Shown here: one piece after another, positions 1-5,015 of the stretch | Layout: each line of letters opens with the position of its first letter | Numbering within the stretch: position 1 is the stretch's first letter | From: PNMQ01 sp964478775 | GTDB lineage: Bacteria; Pseudomonadota; Alphaproteobacteria; Paracaedibacterales; CAIOTO01 | Length of the DNA: 5,707 bases | Reading direction: 5' to 3' | NCBI GenBank assembly: GCA_964478775.1 | Contig: CAYZJC010000048.1 | Span: forward strand, 1 to 5,707 | Program-made: the position numbers and the translations under genes | Notes under the pieces: model-generated | What the model was told of the DNA's origin: nothing | Database searches by the model: none | What the model saw: only the letters and a program-made list of their open reading frames with translations

Positions 1-28
1 GACTTTAGAAAAAAATAGGAAAATTGGC

Positions 29-646
29 ATGGCACGTTATAAAAAAGATGATGCAAGATTTAGTGGAAATATGCCTTTATTTAAGTATGTTTCTGACAGA
101 TATCCTGATAAACTAGATTTAAAATATAATTATTTTGAACCCCCTAAAGATTTTTGGTTGTACGATGCTCTTGATTGTAAAAAAATAGATTTAGGAGATA
201 GAAAAATTGTATTTGGTATTAGAGGGAAAGAAGAAGAATTAGTACAGTATGATTTTTTAACCAGCCCAGATGGCCCCGCCTTTGTTGTGCATGAACGCGT
301 CTTAACTGTGATGAATGAATTATGCCCAAGTGATTTCCAAGCGTTGCCGGTTACAATTAAAAACTTAAAACCAGATTGTCAGCATCCTTTTGAAAACCAT
401 GATTTTTATTTAATTAATATTTTAAATGAATATAAAATATTTGATGAAAGTTCTTTTTGGTATACAGAGAATGGCATTCCATTAACAAAAAATAAAGAAA
501 AAAAAGTAATAGACGGGAGTATGAAAGATAGTTTATTAGCACGAGATATAGTAGCCGGATCCCAAGTTTTCTTCCACCCCTCTTTGGCAAAGCATTTCAT
601 CAAAAGCAAAGGTGTACAGTTTTTAACGGCTGAAGAAGCTCCTTAG
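29..646 (+). CDS. Imm11 (DUF1629)-family immunity protein
   Basis: A 205-residue soluble protein without signal peptide or membrane segment. The pattern matches the Imm11/DUF1629 family of polymorphic-toxin immunity proteins: a central 'YDFLTSPDGPAFVVHERV' region (about residues 74-91), 'ALPVTIKN' (105-112), a 'FYLINILNEYKIFDESSF' strand-helix stretch (126-143) where family members usually have 'Y.LNvl..ldalD...S', and a C-terminal 'FFHPSLAKHFIKSKGVQF' (181-198), where the family has 'vSe.l...i...gl.Gv.F'. Such proteins bind and neutralise a cognate toxin; the target cannot be told from this sequence. The ATG is preceded at 8 bases by AGGA (positions 17-20). Bases 1-18 read Asp-Phe-Arg-Lys-Lys-stop in frame 1, possibly the tail of an upstream partner gene, but this is too short to judge. 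Directly downstream lies an IS3 remnant. Family assignment is by recalled pattern. Confidence 0.72.
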   Translation: MARYKKDDARFSGNMPLFKYVSDRYPDKLDLKYNYFEPPKDFWLYDALDCKKIDLGDRKIVFGIRGKEEELVQYDFLTSPDGPAFVVHERVLTVMNELCPSDFQALPVTIKNLKPDCQHPFENHDFYLINILNEYKIFDESSFWYTENGIPLTKNKEKKVIDGSMKDSLLARDIVAGSQVFFHPSLAKHFIKSKGVQFLTAEEAP

Positions 647-657
647 AAAAATCCATA

Positions 658-1419
658 TGGAAGAAGAAATGTAAAGATCTTGAGAGAGATATTCAAAGAA
701 AGGAAAAAGCGTTAGCTGAAGCATCGGCATTGCTTGTGTTTAAAAAAAAGTGCATCTGATTTGGGGGGGAAGAATGATTGCAAGCATTGATCGTCAAATG
801 GCCATTGATTTAGTTCATCAACACAGTGCTGCAGGTTTTAAAAAGCAGCCATTTTGTAAACTATTAGGCATTTGTTATCGGACATTTCAGCGTTGGAAGA
901 AGGTGTATGGTTTAATTGATCATCGACGAGAAGCTATCAAAAGAGAACCTGCTAATAAGCTCGCAAAGGAAGAAGCACAACGCATTTTCACAACTTTAAA
1001 CTCATCACCGTATCGAGATATGAGTCCTTGTAAAATTGTACCAGCACTTGCAGATCAAGGAATTTATTTGGCATCAGAATCTACATTTTATCGTTTATTG
1101 AAACAGGTTAAACTTTCGCCCATCCAACCTTTCCAGTTGCAAAGTGTTTTTCTGATATGAATCAAGCACGTCTATGGTGTGAACAATTTGTTAATTGGTA
1201 TCATCATGAACATGTTCATAGTGCTTTAAAGTTTCTTACACCTTCACAACGTCATTCAGGGCAAGATATTCAAATCCTTCAAAACCGTCATGCTGTTTAT
1301 ATCGCTGCACAACAAAAATATCCCACACGCTGGGCTAAAAAAAACGTAACTGGACATTGCCATCTCTTGTGACGTTAAACCCAGATACAAAAAGAAACAC
1401 TAAACTGTTGAAAAAATGA
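658..1419 (+). pseudogene. IS3-family transposase, OrfA end plus internally deleted OrfB
   Basis: Bases 658-756 encode the OrfA tail 'WKKKCKDLERDIQRKEKALA' continuing to 'EASALLVFKKK', a typical end of OrfA in this IS3 group. OrfB follows, with an own ATG at 774 after a GGGGGGAAG Shine-Dalgarno-like run. Its N-terminal HTH region reads 'FCKLLGICYRTFQRWKK', then 'PANKLAKEEAQRIF' and 'IVPALADQGIYLASESTFYR' (to about 1105). Near 1105-1120 the frame changes and the sequence jumps to 'FPVAKCFSDMNQARLWCEQF' and 'VNWYHHEHVHSALKFLTPSQ', the far C-terminal part of the DDE domain. The whole stretch that normally carries D, D and E is absent. A further shift at an A8 run (1337-1344) moves the C-terminus 'RNWTLPSLVTLNPDTKRN' into another frame, ending at 1419. 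Inactive; the assignment rests on motif order typical of the family. Confidence 0.8.
744..750 (+). other. A AAA AAG slippery heptamer at the OrfA/OrfB junction
   Basis: In the OrfA frame the codons at 745-750 are AAA AAG preceded by A, the classical -1 frameshift motif of IS3-family elements. A -1 slip fuses OrfA '...LLVFKKK' to 'VHLIWGGRMIASIDRQ' of OrfB. Alternatively this A8 run is simply an indel: 'VHLIWG' resembles the usual continuation of OrfA, and the original frame returns at 'GGEE-stop', whose TGA (775-777) overlaps the OrfB ATG. Both readings fit; the element is dead either way. Confidence 0.45.
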
Positions 1420-1464
1420 TCAATGAAAACAGCATTATTCCTATTTTTTATTCATCAGTTTTTT

Positions 1465-1477
1465 GGCGCGTAGCGCC
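1465..1477. repeat. Short GC-rich hairpin GGCGC-gta-GCGCC
   Basis: A perfect 5-bp stem with a 3-base loop in the otherwise AT-rich gap 1420-1556, which holds no supportable gene. It follows the transposase remnant but has no T-run directly after it (TTTCACTC follows), so a rho-independent terminator is doubtful. A hairpin of the same geometry, AGCGC-gca-GCGCT, sits at 5685-5697. On opposite strands both are preceded by GAGTG, hinting at a small dispersed element. Confidence 0.3.
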
Positions 1478-1556
1478 TTTCACTCTTCTCGCAGGGGGCA
1501 AAATTGTAAATTTATATACCTGCCTAATCAACTCTCTTTTTTACATTTTTTTTTGA

Positions 1557-1649
1557 AAAAAACGCGACAACTACCTTGACAGTTACCGGGATATAGGGAA
1601 GGTTGGTTTGCAAGGGCTAGAATCCTTGAAACGACTCAAGGGGATATGA
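1557..1649 (+). pseudogene. Possible C-terminal remnant of an unknown gene
   Basis: An open stretch of 30 codons bounded upstream by TGA (1554-1556) reads 'KKRDNYLDSYRDIGKVGLQG' followed by 'LESLKRLKGI' and stop at 1647-1649. It has no start codon. Composition is protein-like, and its stop overlaps the ATG of the next frame in an ATGA arrangement, which is typical of coupled genes in phage or plasmid operons. I do not recognise the product. It may be chance. Confidence 0.25.
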
Positions 1650-1852
1650 TTGAAATAGGATCAAATTTTGAAAAAGAGATGATGTGTCAACGCTTTGAAA
1701 GCGTGATGGAGTGGTTTATTGACATAACGGTTGTAACTGCACAATCGATGAGACAACTGCCTTGTGAACAACAAGAACCTGCATTGATCAATGATTTAGC
1801 TTGTGTTGTGGACAGTGTAAATGTATTTCATGCTGTGGGATTGGGAATATAA
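1646..1852 (+). CDS. Small hypothetical protein, 68 residues
   Basis: A 68-residue acidic, probably helical protein with no signal peptide or clear membrane segment and no family I recognise. The ATG overlaps the preceding stop as ATGA. An AAGGGG run (1638-1643) precedes the ATG but only 2 bases away, which is unusually close. The stop overlaps a perfect TATAAT box (1848-1853) assigned to the following fic gene. It may be a small gene of a lost phage or plasmid operon, a fragment of a longer gene, or a chance open frame; I lean toward a remnant. Confidence 0.3.
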   Translation: MIEIGSNFEKEMMCQRFESVMEWFIDITVVTAQSMRQLPCEQQEPALINDLACVVDSVNVFHAVGLGI

Positions 1853-1853
1853 T
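1825..1853 (+). promoter_or_regulatory. Candidate promoter of the class II fic gene
   Basis: A perfect -10 box TATAAT lies at 1848-1853. Seventeen bases upstream is ATTTCA (1825-1830), only a 3/6 match to TTGACA. Transcription would start near 1860, leaving a leader of about 100 bases before the fic ATG at 1964, and this leader contains the stem-loop at 1887-1905. AT-rich DNA produces such boxes by chance. Confidence 0.4.
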
Positions 1854-1886
1854 ATACGAAAGATTTGCGGAAAATAGCTTAATAAA

Positions 1887-1905
1887 ATCCGCATCTTTTG
1901 CGGAT
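1887..1905. promoter_or_regulatory. Stem-loop in the fic leader
   Basis: ATCCGCA and TGCGGAT form a perfect 7-bp stem with a 5-base loop (TCTTT). No T-run follows on the plus strand; on the minus strand TTTTATT follows, so it could stop minus-strand transcription. A related TTGCGGA occurs at 1865-1871. Position between the candidate promoter and the ATG also allows an operator or leader-hairpin role. Confidence 0.35.
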
Positions 1906-1963
1906 ACAGGTTGATGAGTTGCCTGTTTTGTTTTACAATGAACAGAAAGAAAAAGGTTTTGTT

Positions 1964-3073
1964 ATGTATATTTATGAACAAAAAGATTGGCCGCATTTCT
2001 ATTATGATAAAGAAAGTGTAAACTTAATATTGCAATCTTTGATTTATCAGCAAGGTAAATTGGCTGCACAGATTCAGTCATTAGGGTTTGTACAGTTGCA
2101 AGATTCTCGTATTGATATTATGACGCAAGATGTCCTAAGAACGTCTATGATAGAAGGGGAAAAATTTGAGGAAAATGAGATAAGATCATCTATTGCAAGA
2201 AAGCTTGGCCTACCTTTTGAAATGTATAAAAGTTCTAATAGAAATTGTGAGGGGATTGTTCAAGTTGCGTTGGATGCGACATTAAATTCAGAAAAAGCCT
2301 TAACAAAAGAGCTTTTGTGTGAATGGCATAAGCTGCTTTTTCCAATGGGCTACAGCGGTTTTTTTAAAATAGAAGTTGGTGATTACAGAACTGATAGATC
2401 TGGAAAAATGCAGGTTGTATCAGGTCTTATGGGAAGAGAAAAAGTTCACTTTGAAGCTCCACAAACCATCAAATTGGAAAAAGAGATGTCCTGCTTTTTA
2501 AAATGGTATAATGAAGACACAAGCGTTTCATACTTTATAAGGGCTGCCATTGCGCATTTGTGGTTTGTTACGATTCATCCCTTTGATGATGGAAATGGCA
2601 GAATTGCAAGAGCCTTAACCGATATGCTGCTTGCACGTGCAGAAGAAAAGCAGCAACGCTTTTATAGTTTGTCATCTGCTATTTTTGATCAAAGACGTGC
2701 GTATTATGATGCCTTGGAAGATGCACAAAAGGGGGCTCTTGATATTACACAGTGGGTTCTATGGTTTTTAAATTGCGTCAAGATGGCAATTGAAAAAAAT
2801 TATCAGATTGTAAGACAATCATTAAAAAAAGAAGAGATTTGGAAAGCATTGAGGAACGTTTCTTTTAATGCAAGACAGATAAAAATATTAAATAAATTAT
2901 TAGAGGGATTTGAGGGAAAACTTACCACGACAAAGTATGCGAAAATGAATAAATGTTCACAAGATACGGCGTATAGGGACTTGCTGATGTTGATAGAACA
3001 CGGTATTGTGCAAAAGTCTGACGTACAAGGAAGAAACACTTATTATTTCTTAGATGAATCTTTTTTAAAATAA
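1964..3073 (+). CDS. Fic family protein, class II, DUF4172 + Fic core + winged helix
   Basis: A 369-residue protein. The N-terminus carries 'WPHFYYD' (residues 9-15), typical of DUF4172. At 60-65 is TSMIEG, matching the Fic-inhibitory motif [S/T]xxxE[G/N]; being N-terminal to the core it marks a class II, self-inhibited enzyme. The core has a flap-like region near 131-160 and the full catalytic motif HPFDDGNGRIAR (205-216), with the His, the acidic metal ligand and the Gly-Asn-Gly-Arg anion site all present. Fic enzymes with this motif usually transfer AMP to a protein hydroxyl group. The C-terminus (about 300-362) looks like a winged helix ('CSQDTAYRDLLMLIEHGIVQ'), common in this group and suggesting DNA binding or autoregulation. 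The frame is open from a TTG at 1898, but ATG 1964 is preferred: AAAGG lies 8 bases upstream and the DUF4172 start aligns. The gene looks intact and cytoplasmic, with no type IV secretion domain seen. Confidence 0.88.
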   Translation: MYIYEQKDWPHFYYDKESVNLILQSLIYQQGKLAAQIQSLGFVQLQDSRIDIMTQDVLRTSMIEGEKFEENEIRSSIARKLGLPFEMYKSSNRNCEGIVQVALDATLNSEKALTKELLCEWHKLLFPMGYSGFFKIEVGDYRTDRSGKMQVVSGLMGREKVHFEAPQTIKLEKEMSCFLKWYNEDTSVSYFIRAAIAHLWFVTIHPFDDGNGRIARALTDMLLARAEEKQQRFYSLSSAIFDQRRAYYDALEDAQKGALDITQWVLWFLNCVKMAIEKNYQIVRQSLKKEEIWKALRNVSFNARQIKILNKLLEGFEGKLTTTKYAKMNKCSQDTAYRDLLMLIEHGIVQKSDVQGRNTYYFLDESFLK

Positions 3074-3159
3074 AATGAATGAGAGAATTTGAGGGTGTGA
3101 TAATAATACAACAAAATTGTGGGCAGCGTAAATGGCTTTCAGGTTGTGGGATTGGCAGC

Positions 3160-3357
3160 TTAGAGGGGAAAAATCTTTTGAAAAGAAAAAAGTTTTGTCA
3201 GGTAGGTAATAAGCGTATCCAACTTAGAAAGAATAGCTGAACATTTTTCTACGTCCGCAAACAGATGTTCTATCCCTGCAATTTCTTGCGGTGCATTCGG
3301 CGCAAAAGCCTTCCAACCTTTTTGAATAGGAACAAAAAAACCAAGAGGTAAAACCAT
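3160..3357 (-). CDS. Possible small gene or remnant of unknown function
   Basis: A 65-residue frame whose middle, 'KGWKAFAPNAPQEIAGIEHL' followed by 'FADVEKCSAILSKLDTLITY', looks protein-like, with balanced Ala, Gly, Asp and Glu content unusual for random AT-rich DNA. I cannot name a family. The ATG (3355-3357) has no good Shine-Dalgarno. Fourteen bases upstream of it lies a 26-bp dyad. Its last codons coincide with copy 1 of the 19-bp repeat (3174-3192), so its original C-terminus may have been replaced. It could be a gene fragment cut by rearrangement at that repeat. Confidence 0.35.
   Translation of the reverse strand: MVLPLGFFVPIQKGWKAFAPNAPQEIAGIEHLFADVEKCSAILSKLDTLITYLTKLFSFQKIFPL
3174..3192 (+). 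repeat. 19-bp direct repeat, copy 1
   Basis: TCTTTTGAAAAGAAAAAAG, exact match to copies at 3452-3470 and 4648-4666, all in the same orientation. The first 13 bases form an odd-length palindrome centred on G. It lies 100 bases after the class II fic gene and over the 3' end of a minus-strand frame. Confidence 0.7.
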
Positions 3358-3370
3358 AGCATGAAACTTT

Positions 3371-3396
3371 GTATAATAATTTATAAGTTATTATAC
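3371..3396. promoter_or_regulatory. 26-bp dyad operator candidate 1
   Basis: Perfect 9-bp arms GTATAATAA and TTATTATAC are separated by 8 bases. The arms contain TATAAT-like boxes, so a bound protein could cover a promoter. The site lies between the minus-strand frame (start 3357) and the mobile mystery A gene (start 3603), and a near copy is centred exactly 40 bp away. Confidence 0.5.
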
Positions 3397-3410
3397 CAAG
3401 AAGCAAACTA

Positions 3411-3436
3411 GTATAATAAGAAAAAAATTGTTATAC
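3411..3436. promoter_or_regulatory. 26-bp dyad operator candidate 2
   Basis: Left arm GTATAATAA and right arm TTGTTATAC, 8/9 complementary, with the same 8-base spacer and total length as the dyad at 3371-3396. The 40-bp centre-to-centre distance is close to four helical turns, so dimers on both would face the same side. Confidence 0.5.
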
Positions 3437-3451
3437 CTCTTTCTTATAAAT

Positions 3452-3470
3452 TCTTTTGAAAAGAAAAAAG
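3452..3470 (+). repeat. 19-bp direct repeat, copy 2
   Basis: Exact copy of TCTTTTGAAAAGAAAAAAG, 133 bases before the mobile mystery A start codon. With copy 3 it brackets the whole A/B gene pair including its presumed promoter, as direct repeats flanking a cassette would. Confidence 0.7.
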
Positions 3471-3511
3471 ATGATTTGTAACCATAAACACAACAAGAAA
3501 AGATAGACTAT

Positions 3512-3526
3512 AAACTATTATTTGTG
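3512..3526 (+). repeat. 15-bp direct repeat AAACTATTATTTGTG, copy 1
   Basis: Identical to 3579-3593, 67 bases apart. This copy overlaps GATAGACTATA (3502-3512), itself repeated exactly at 3535-3545. It lies upstream of the presumed -35 box of the mobile mystery A promoter, consistent with a regulator site. Confidence 0.55.
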
Positions 3527-3536
3527 TGGTTTTTGA

Positions 3537-3565
3537 TAGACTATAGTCTGTTTTTTTGGTATGAT
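3537..3565 (+). promoter_or_regulatory. Candidate promoter of the mobile mystery A/B operon
   Basis: A -35-like TAGACT (3537-3542, 4/6 match) and a -10-like TATGAT (3560-3565, 5/6 match) are separated by 17 bases. Transcription would begin near 3572, about 30 bases before the ATG at 3603. The -35 box sits inside the AGACTATAGTCT palindrome, so repressor binding there would block RNA polymerase. Confidence 0.5.
3538..3549. promoter_or_regulatory. Perfect 12-bp palindrome AGACTATAGTCT
   Basis: A perfect dyad overlapping the presumed -35 box. A half-match, GATAGACTATA, occurs at 3502-3512. The natural candidate ligand is the HTH protein encoded directly downstream, acting as an autorepressor; this is inferred from position only. 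Confidence 0.5.
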
Positions 3566-3578
3566 TAAGATGGTTTAA

Positions 3579-3593
3579 AAACTATTATTTGTG
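3579..3593 (+). repeat. 15-bp direct repeat AAACTATTATTTGTG, copy 2
   Basis: Second exact copy, ending 9 bases before the mobile mystery A ATG and downstream of the presumed transcription start. It covers the alternative GTG start at 3591, which argues for using ATG 3603. Confidence 0.55.
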
Positions 3594-3602
3594 AGATTGA
3601 TT

Positions 3603-4076
3603 ATGGATTTATTTGAAAAATTAGCTATTTCCCAGCTTGATACACAATTAAAAAATTTCCCGGTGCATTTGTTACCAAACCCACAAAAAGGGTGGATTAA
3701 CATGATGAGAAAAACACTTAAAATATCTTCTTATCGTCTTGCGCGCTTTTTAGGTATCACTCAATCCTCTCTCATCACGATGGAAAAAAGAGAAGTTGAT
3801 AAGGCTATCACATTAAAAAGTCTAGAAAAAGTAGCAAATTTTTTTGATTGCAATTTGGTTTATGCATTTATTCCACGACATTCTTTTGAGGAAATGATTA
3901 AGGGAAAAGCAAGAGAAATTGCTTTGAATGTTGTCACACAAACTCAACAAACTATGGCACTTGAAAATCAAAGTCTTTCACAAACCCAATTGCAAAAACA
4001 AATAGAGCTGCAATGTGAAGTGATCTTAAATGATTTTTTAAAAGATTTATGGAATAGATATGAAGTTTGTTTATGA
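3603..4076 (+). CDS. Mobile mystery protein A, HTH regulator / candidate Fic antitoxin
   Basis: A 157-residue protein. It matches the mobile mystery protein A family, known to be encoded upstream of and always with mobile mystery protein B, often on plasmids and other mobile DNA. Residues about 31-75 form an XRE-type helix-turn-helix ('LARFLGITQSSLITMEKRE'), followed by the family-typical 'ITLKSLEKVANFFDCNLVYA' and 'FIP' (69-91). A helical tail follows; TMALEN at 117-122 fits [S/T]xxxE[G/N], the motif by which class I antitoxins such as VbhA insert a Glu into the ATP site of their Fic partner. ATG 3603 is preferred over GTG 3591 because the family begins near here and the GTG lies inside a repeat. 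The reading frame overlaps the next gene by 17 bases, so the two are translationally coupled. Palindromes upstream suggest autoregulation. The antitoxin role is inferred. Confidence 0.88.
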   Translation: MDLFEKLAISQLDTQLKNFPVHLLPNPQKGWINMMRKTLKISSYRLARFLGITQSSLITMEKREVDKAITLKSLEKVANFFDCNLVYAFIPRHSFEEMIKGKAREIALNVVTQTQQTMALENQSLSQTQLQKQIELQCEVILNDFLKDLWNRYEVCL

Positions 4077-4632
4077 TTATGGTGCAACGCCATTGGACCC
4101 CAATGAAAAAGCCTCATTAATACCTAGTCACATAACGTTAATGTCAGAACTAAATGCTTTTGAACATGCGAATATTATGCAAGCAACGCAATGGGCGAAT
4201 AAAAGTCGTTTTACACTCAGCCTTCCTTACATTAAAAAATTGCACCAAAAGATGTTTAGTCACACATGGAAATGGGCTGGATGTTTTCGTAAAACAGAAA
4301 AAAATATAGGTGTTGAAATTTATCAGATAGAAACACAATTGCAGCTTTTGTGTGATGATGTTGCATTTCAAAATCGCAATCATTCATATGAATTGGATGA
4401 AATTGCTGCACGTTTACATCATCGTCTTGTTGTGATTCATCCCTTCCCAAATGGAAATGGCAGGCACGCACGTCTGTTGACAGATATGTTTTTAATAAAC
4501 AACGGGTGTGCTTGTTTTTCATGGGGTGGAAAACAAGGAGGGGAGGCTGATATTAGGCGTCAATATATCGATGCTTTAAGACAAGCGGATAACTTTGATA
4601 TGATTCCACTACTCAAGTTTGTAAGATCTTAA
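4060..4632 (+). CDS. Mobile mystery protein B, Fic-domain protein
   Basis: A 190-residue single-domain Fic protein. The N-terminus 'YGATPLDPNEKASLIPSHIT' (7-26) and 'ELNAFEHANIMQATQWA' (30-46) are typical of mobile mystery protein B. A flap-like segment 'WKWAGCFRKTEKNIGVE' (70-86) would hold the target. The Fic motif is HPFPNGNGRHAR (127-138). His127, Gly132, Asn133, Gly134, Arg135 and Arg138 are conserved, but the acidic residue of HxFx(D/E)GNGR, which binds the metal, is Asn131. As I recall it, Asn here is usual in this family, so the reaction may differ from standard AMP transfer or be weak. No N- or C-terminal inhibitory motif is obvious within B itself, which fits inhibition by a separate partner, presumably A. 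The ATG overlaps A by 17 bases. It appears intact; the cellular target is unknown. Confidence 0.88.
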   Translation: MKFVYDYGATPLDPNEKASLIPSHITLMSELNAFEHANIMQATQWANKSRFTLSLPYIKKLHQKMFSHTWKWAGCFRKTEKNIGVEIYQIETQLQLLCDDVAFQNRNHSYELDEIAARLHHRLVVIHPFPNGNGRHARLLTDMFLINNGCACFSWGGKQGGEADIRRQYIDALRQADNFDMIPLLKFVRS

Positions 4633-4647
4633 AACATTTCATCACAC

Positions 4648-4666
4648 TCTTTTGAAAAGAAAAAAG
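4648..4666 (+). repeat. 19-bp direct repeat, copy 3
   Basis: Third exact copy of TCTTTTGAAAAGAAAAAAG, 15 bases after the mobile mystery B stop and 10 bases beyond the 3' end of traD on the other strand. It lies at the junction between the A/B cassette and the tra block. It lacks a proper hairpin with a T-run, so it is not a convincing terminator. Confidence 0.7.
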
Positions 4667-4676
4667 GGGTAGCGTT

Positions 4677-5015
4677 CTATTTTCTGGCTAAGGCGATGAT
4701 GCCTTTTTCCTTTAAGGCTTCTTTTTGTTGATCTGTCAAACGGCTTGGTAACTGTTCACACAAATCTTGTAAAAGCCCGGTTAAGATCAAAGCTTTTTCA
4801 TTATTTTCATCCTCTAATTGTAAATCATCACCAAGAGAAATATCAAAAAACTTTAAAAAATTTGTTTTAGAAAGTAGGCCACCTAGTTGAATAAGTGTTC
4901 TTGTTCTGGCTGATCTTTGAGACATAGGAGTTAGCTTTAATCTGTTTAAAAGTGTGTGCTCTTGAGAGCTTAGGTGGTTAATTTTCTGCTTTAGTTTCCT
5001 TGATTTTTGAATCAT
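4677..5015 (-). CDS. traD: TraD-like conjugal transfer protein (Ti-plasmid type)
   Basis: A 112-residue basic, helical, cytoplasmic protein. The diagnostic part is 'RSARTRTLIQLGGLLSKTNF' (34-53), close to the 'RKARTRxLIQLGGLvxKAGL' pattern of the short TraD accessory proteins encoded next to traC in Ti-type and related plasmids. This is not the large coupling ATPase also called TraD in F plasmids; the coupling protein here would be TraG. Its role is accessory to DNA processing in conjugation. The frame is open to a GTG at 5117, but that start lies far inside traC. ATG 5013-5015 gives a 38-base overlap with traC, typical of an operon; its Shine-Dalgarno is poor, so the start is uncertain. The C-terminal half (from about 58) is longer than in the shortest homologues. 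Confidence 0.75.
   Translation of the reverse strand: MIQKSRKLKQKINHLSSQEHTLLNRLKLTPMSQRSARTRTLIQLGGLLSKTNFLKFFDISLGDDLQLEDENNEKALILTGLLQDLCEQLPSRLTDQQKEALKEKGIIALARK

Larger units (their letters stand above)
647..1419 (+). mobile_element. IS3-family insertion sequence remnant
   Basis: Coding remnants of an IS3-family element start within about 10 bases of the immunity gene stop codon and run to a TGA at 1417-1419. The left end with most of orfA is gone, an internal segment of orfB is gone, and no convincing terminal inverted repeats or target-site duplication could be identified, so true element borders are unknown. It cannot transpose by itself. Its position suggests the insertion, or a later deletion through it, removed whatever originally followed the immunity gene. 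Confidence 0.75.

Noticed and set aside
406..609. 67-residue minus-strand frame inside the immunity gene
   Set aside because: Antisense shadow of a well-supported gene, with no Shine-Dalgarno or family match.
1564..1588. CGACAACTACCTTGACAG as the right end of the IS3 element
   Set aside because: It recalls some IS3-family ends, but no matching inverted left end is visible, and the same bases read as protein in frame with 1557-1649.
1898..1963. TTG-initiated N-terminal extension of the class II Fic protein
   Set aside because: The TTG lies inside the stem-loop; ATG 1964 has a good Shine-Dalgarno and fits the DUF4172 start.
3224..3406. 60-residue minus-strand frame
   Set aside because: It overlaps the more protein-like 3160-3357 frame, has odd Cys/Ser-rich composition and runs through the operator dyad.
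3160..3600. CRISPR array in the repeat-rich intergenic region
   Set aside because: Repeats are few, of different types and irregularly spaced, with no regular spacers.
4648..4670. Bidirectional terminator between mobile mystery B and traD
   Set aside because: CTTTTGAAAAG has a one-base centre and cannot form a proper hairpin; no stable stem with T-run was found.
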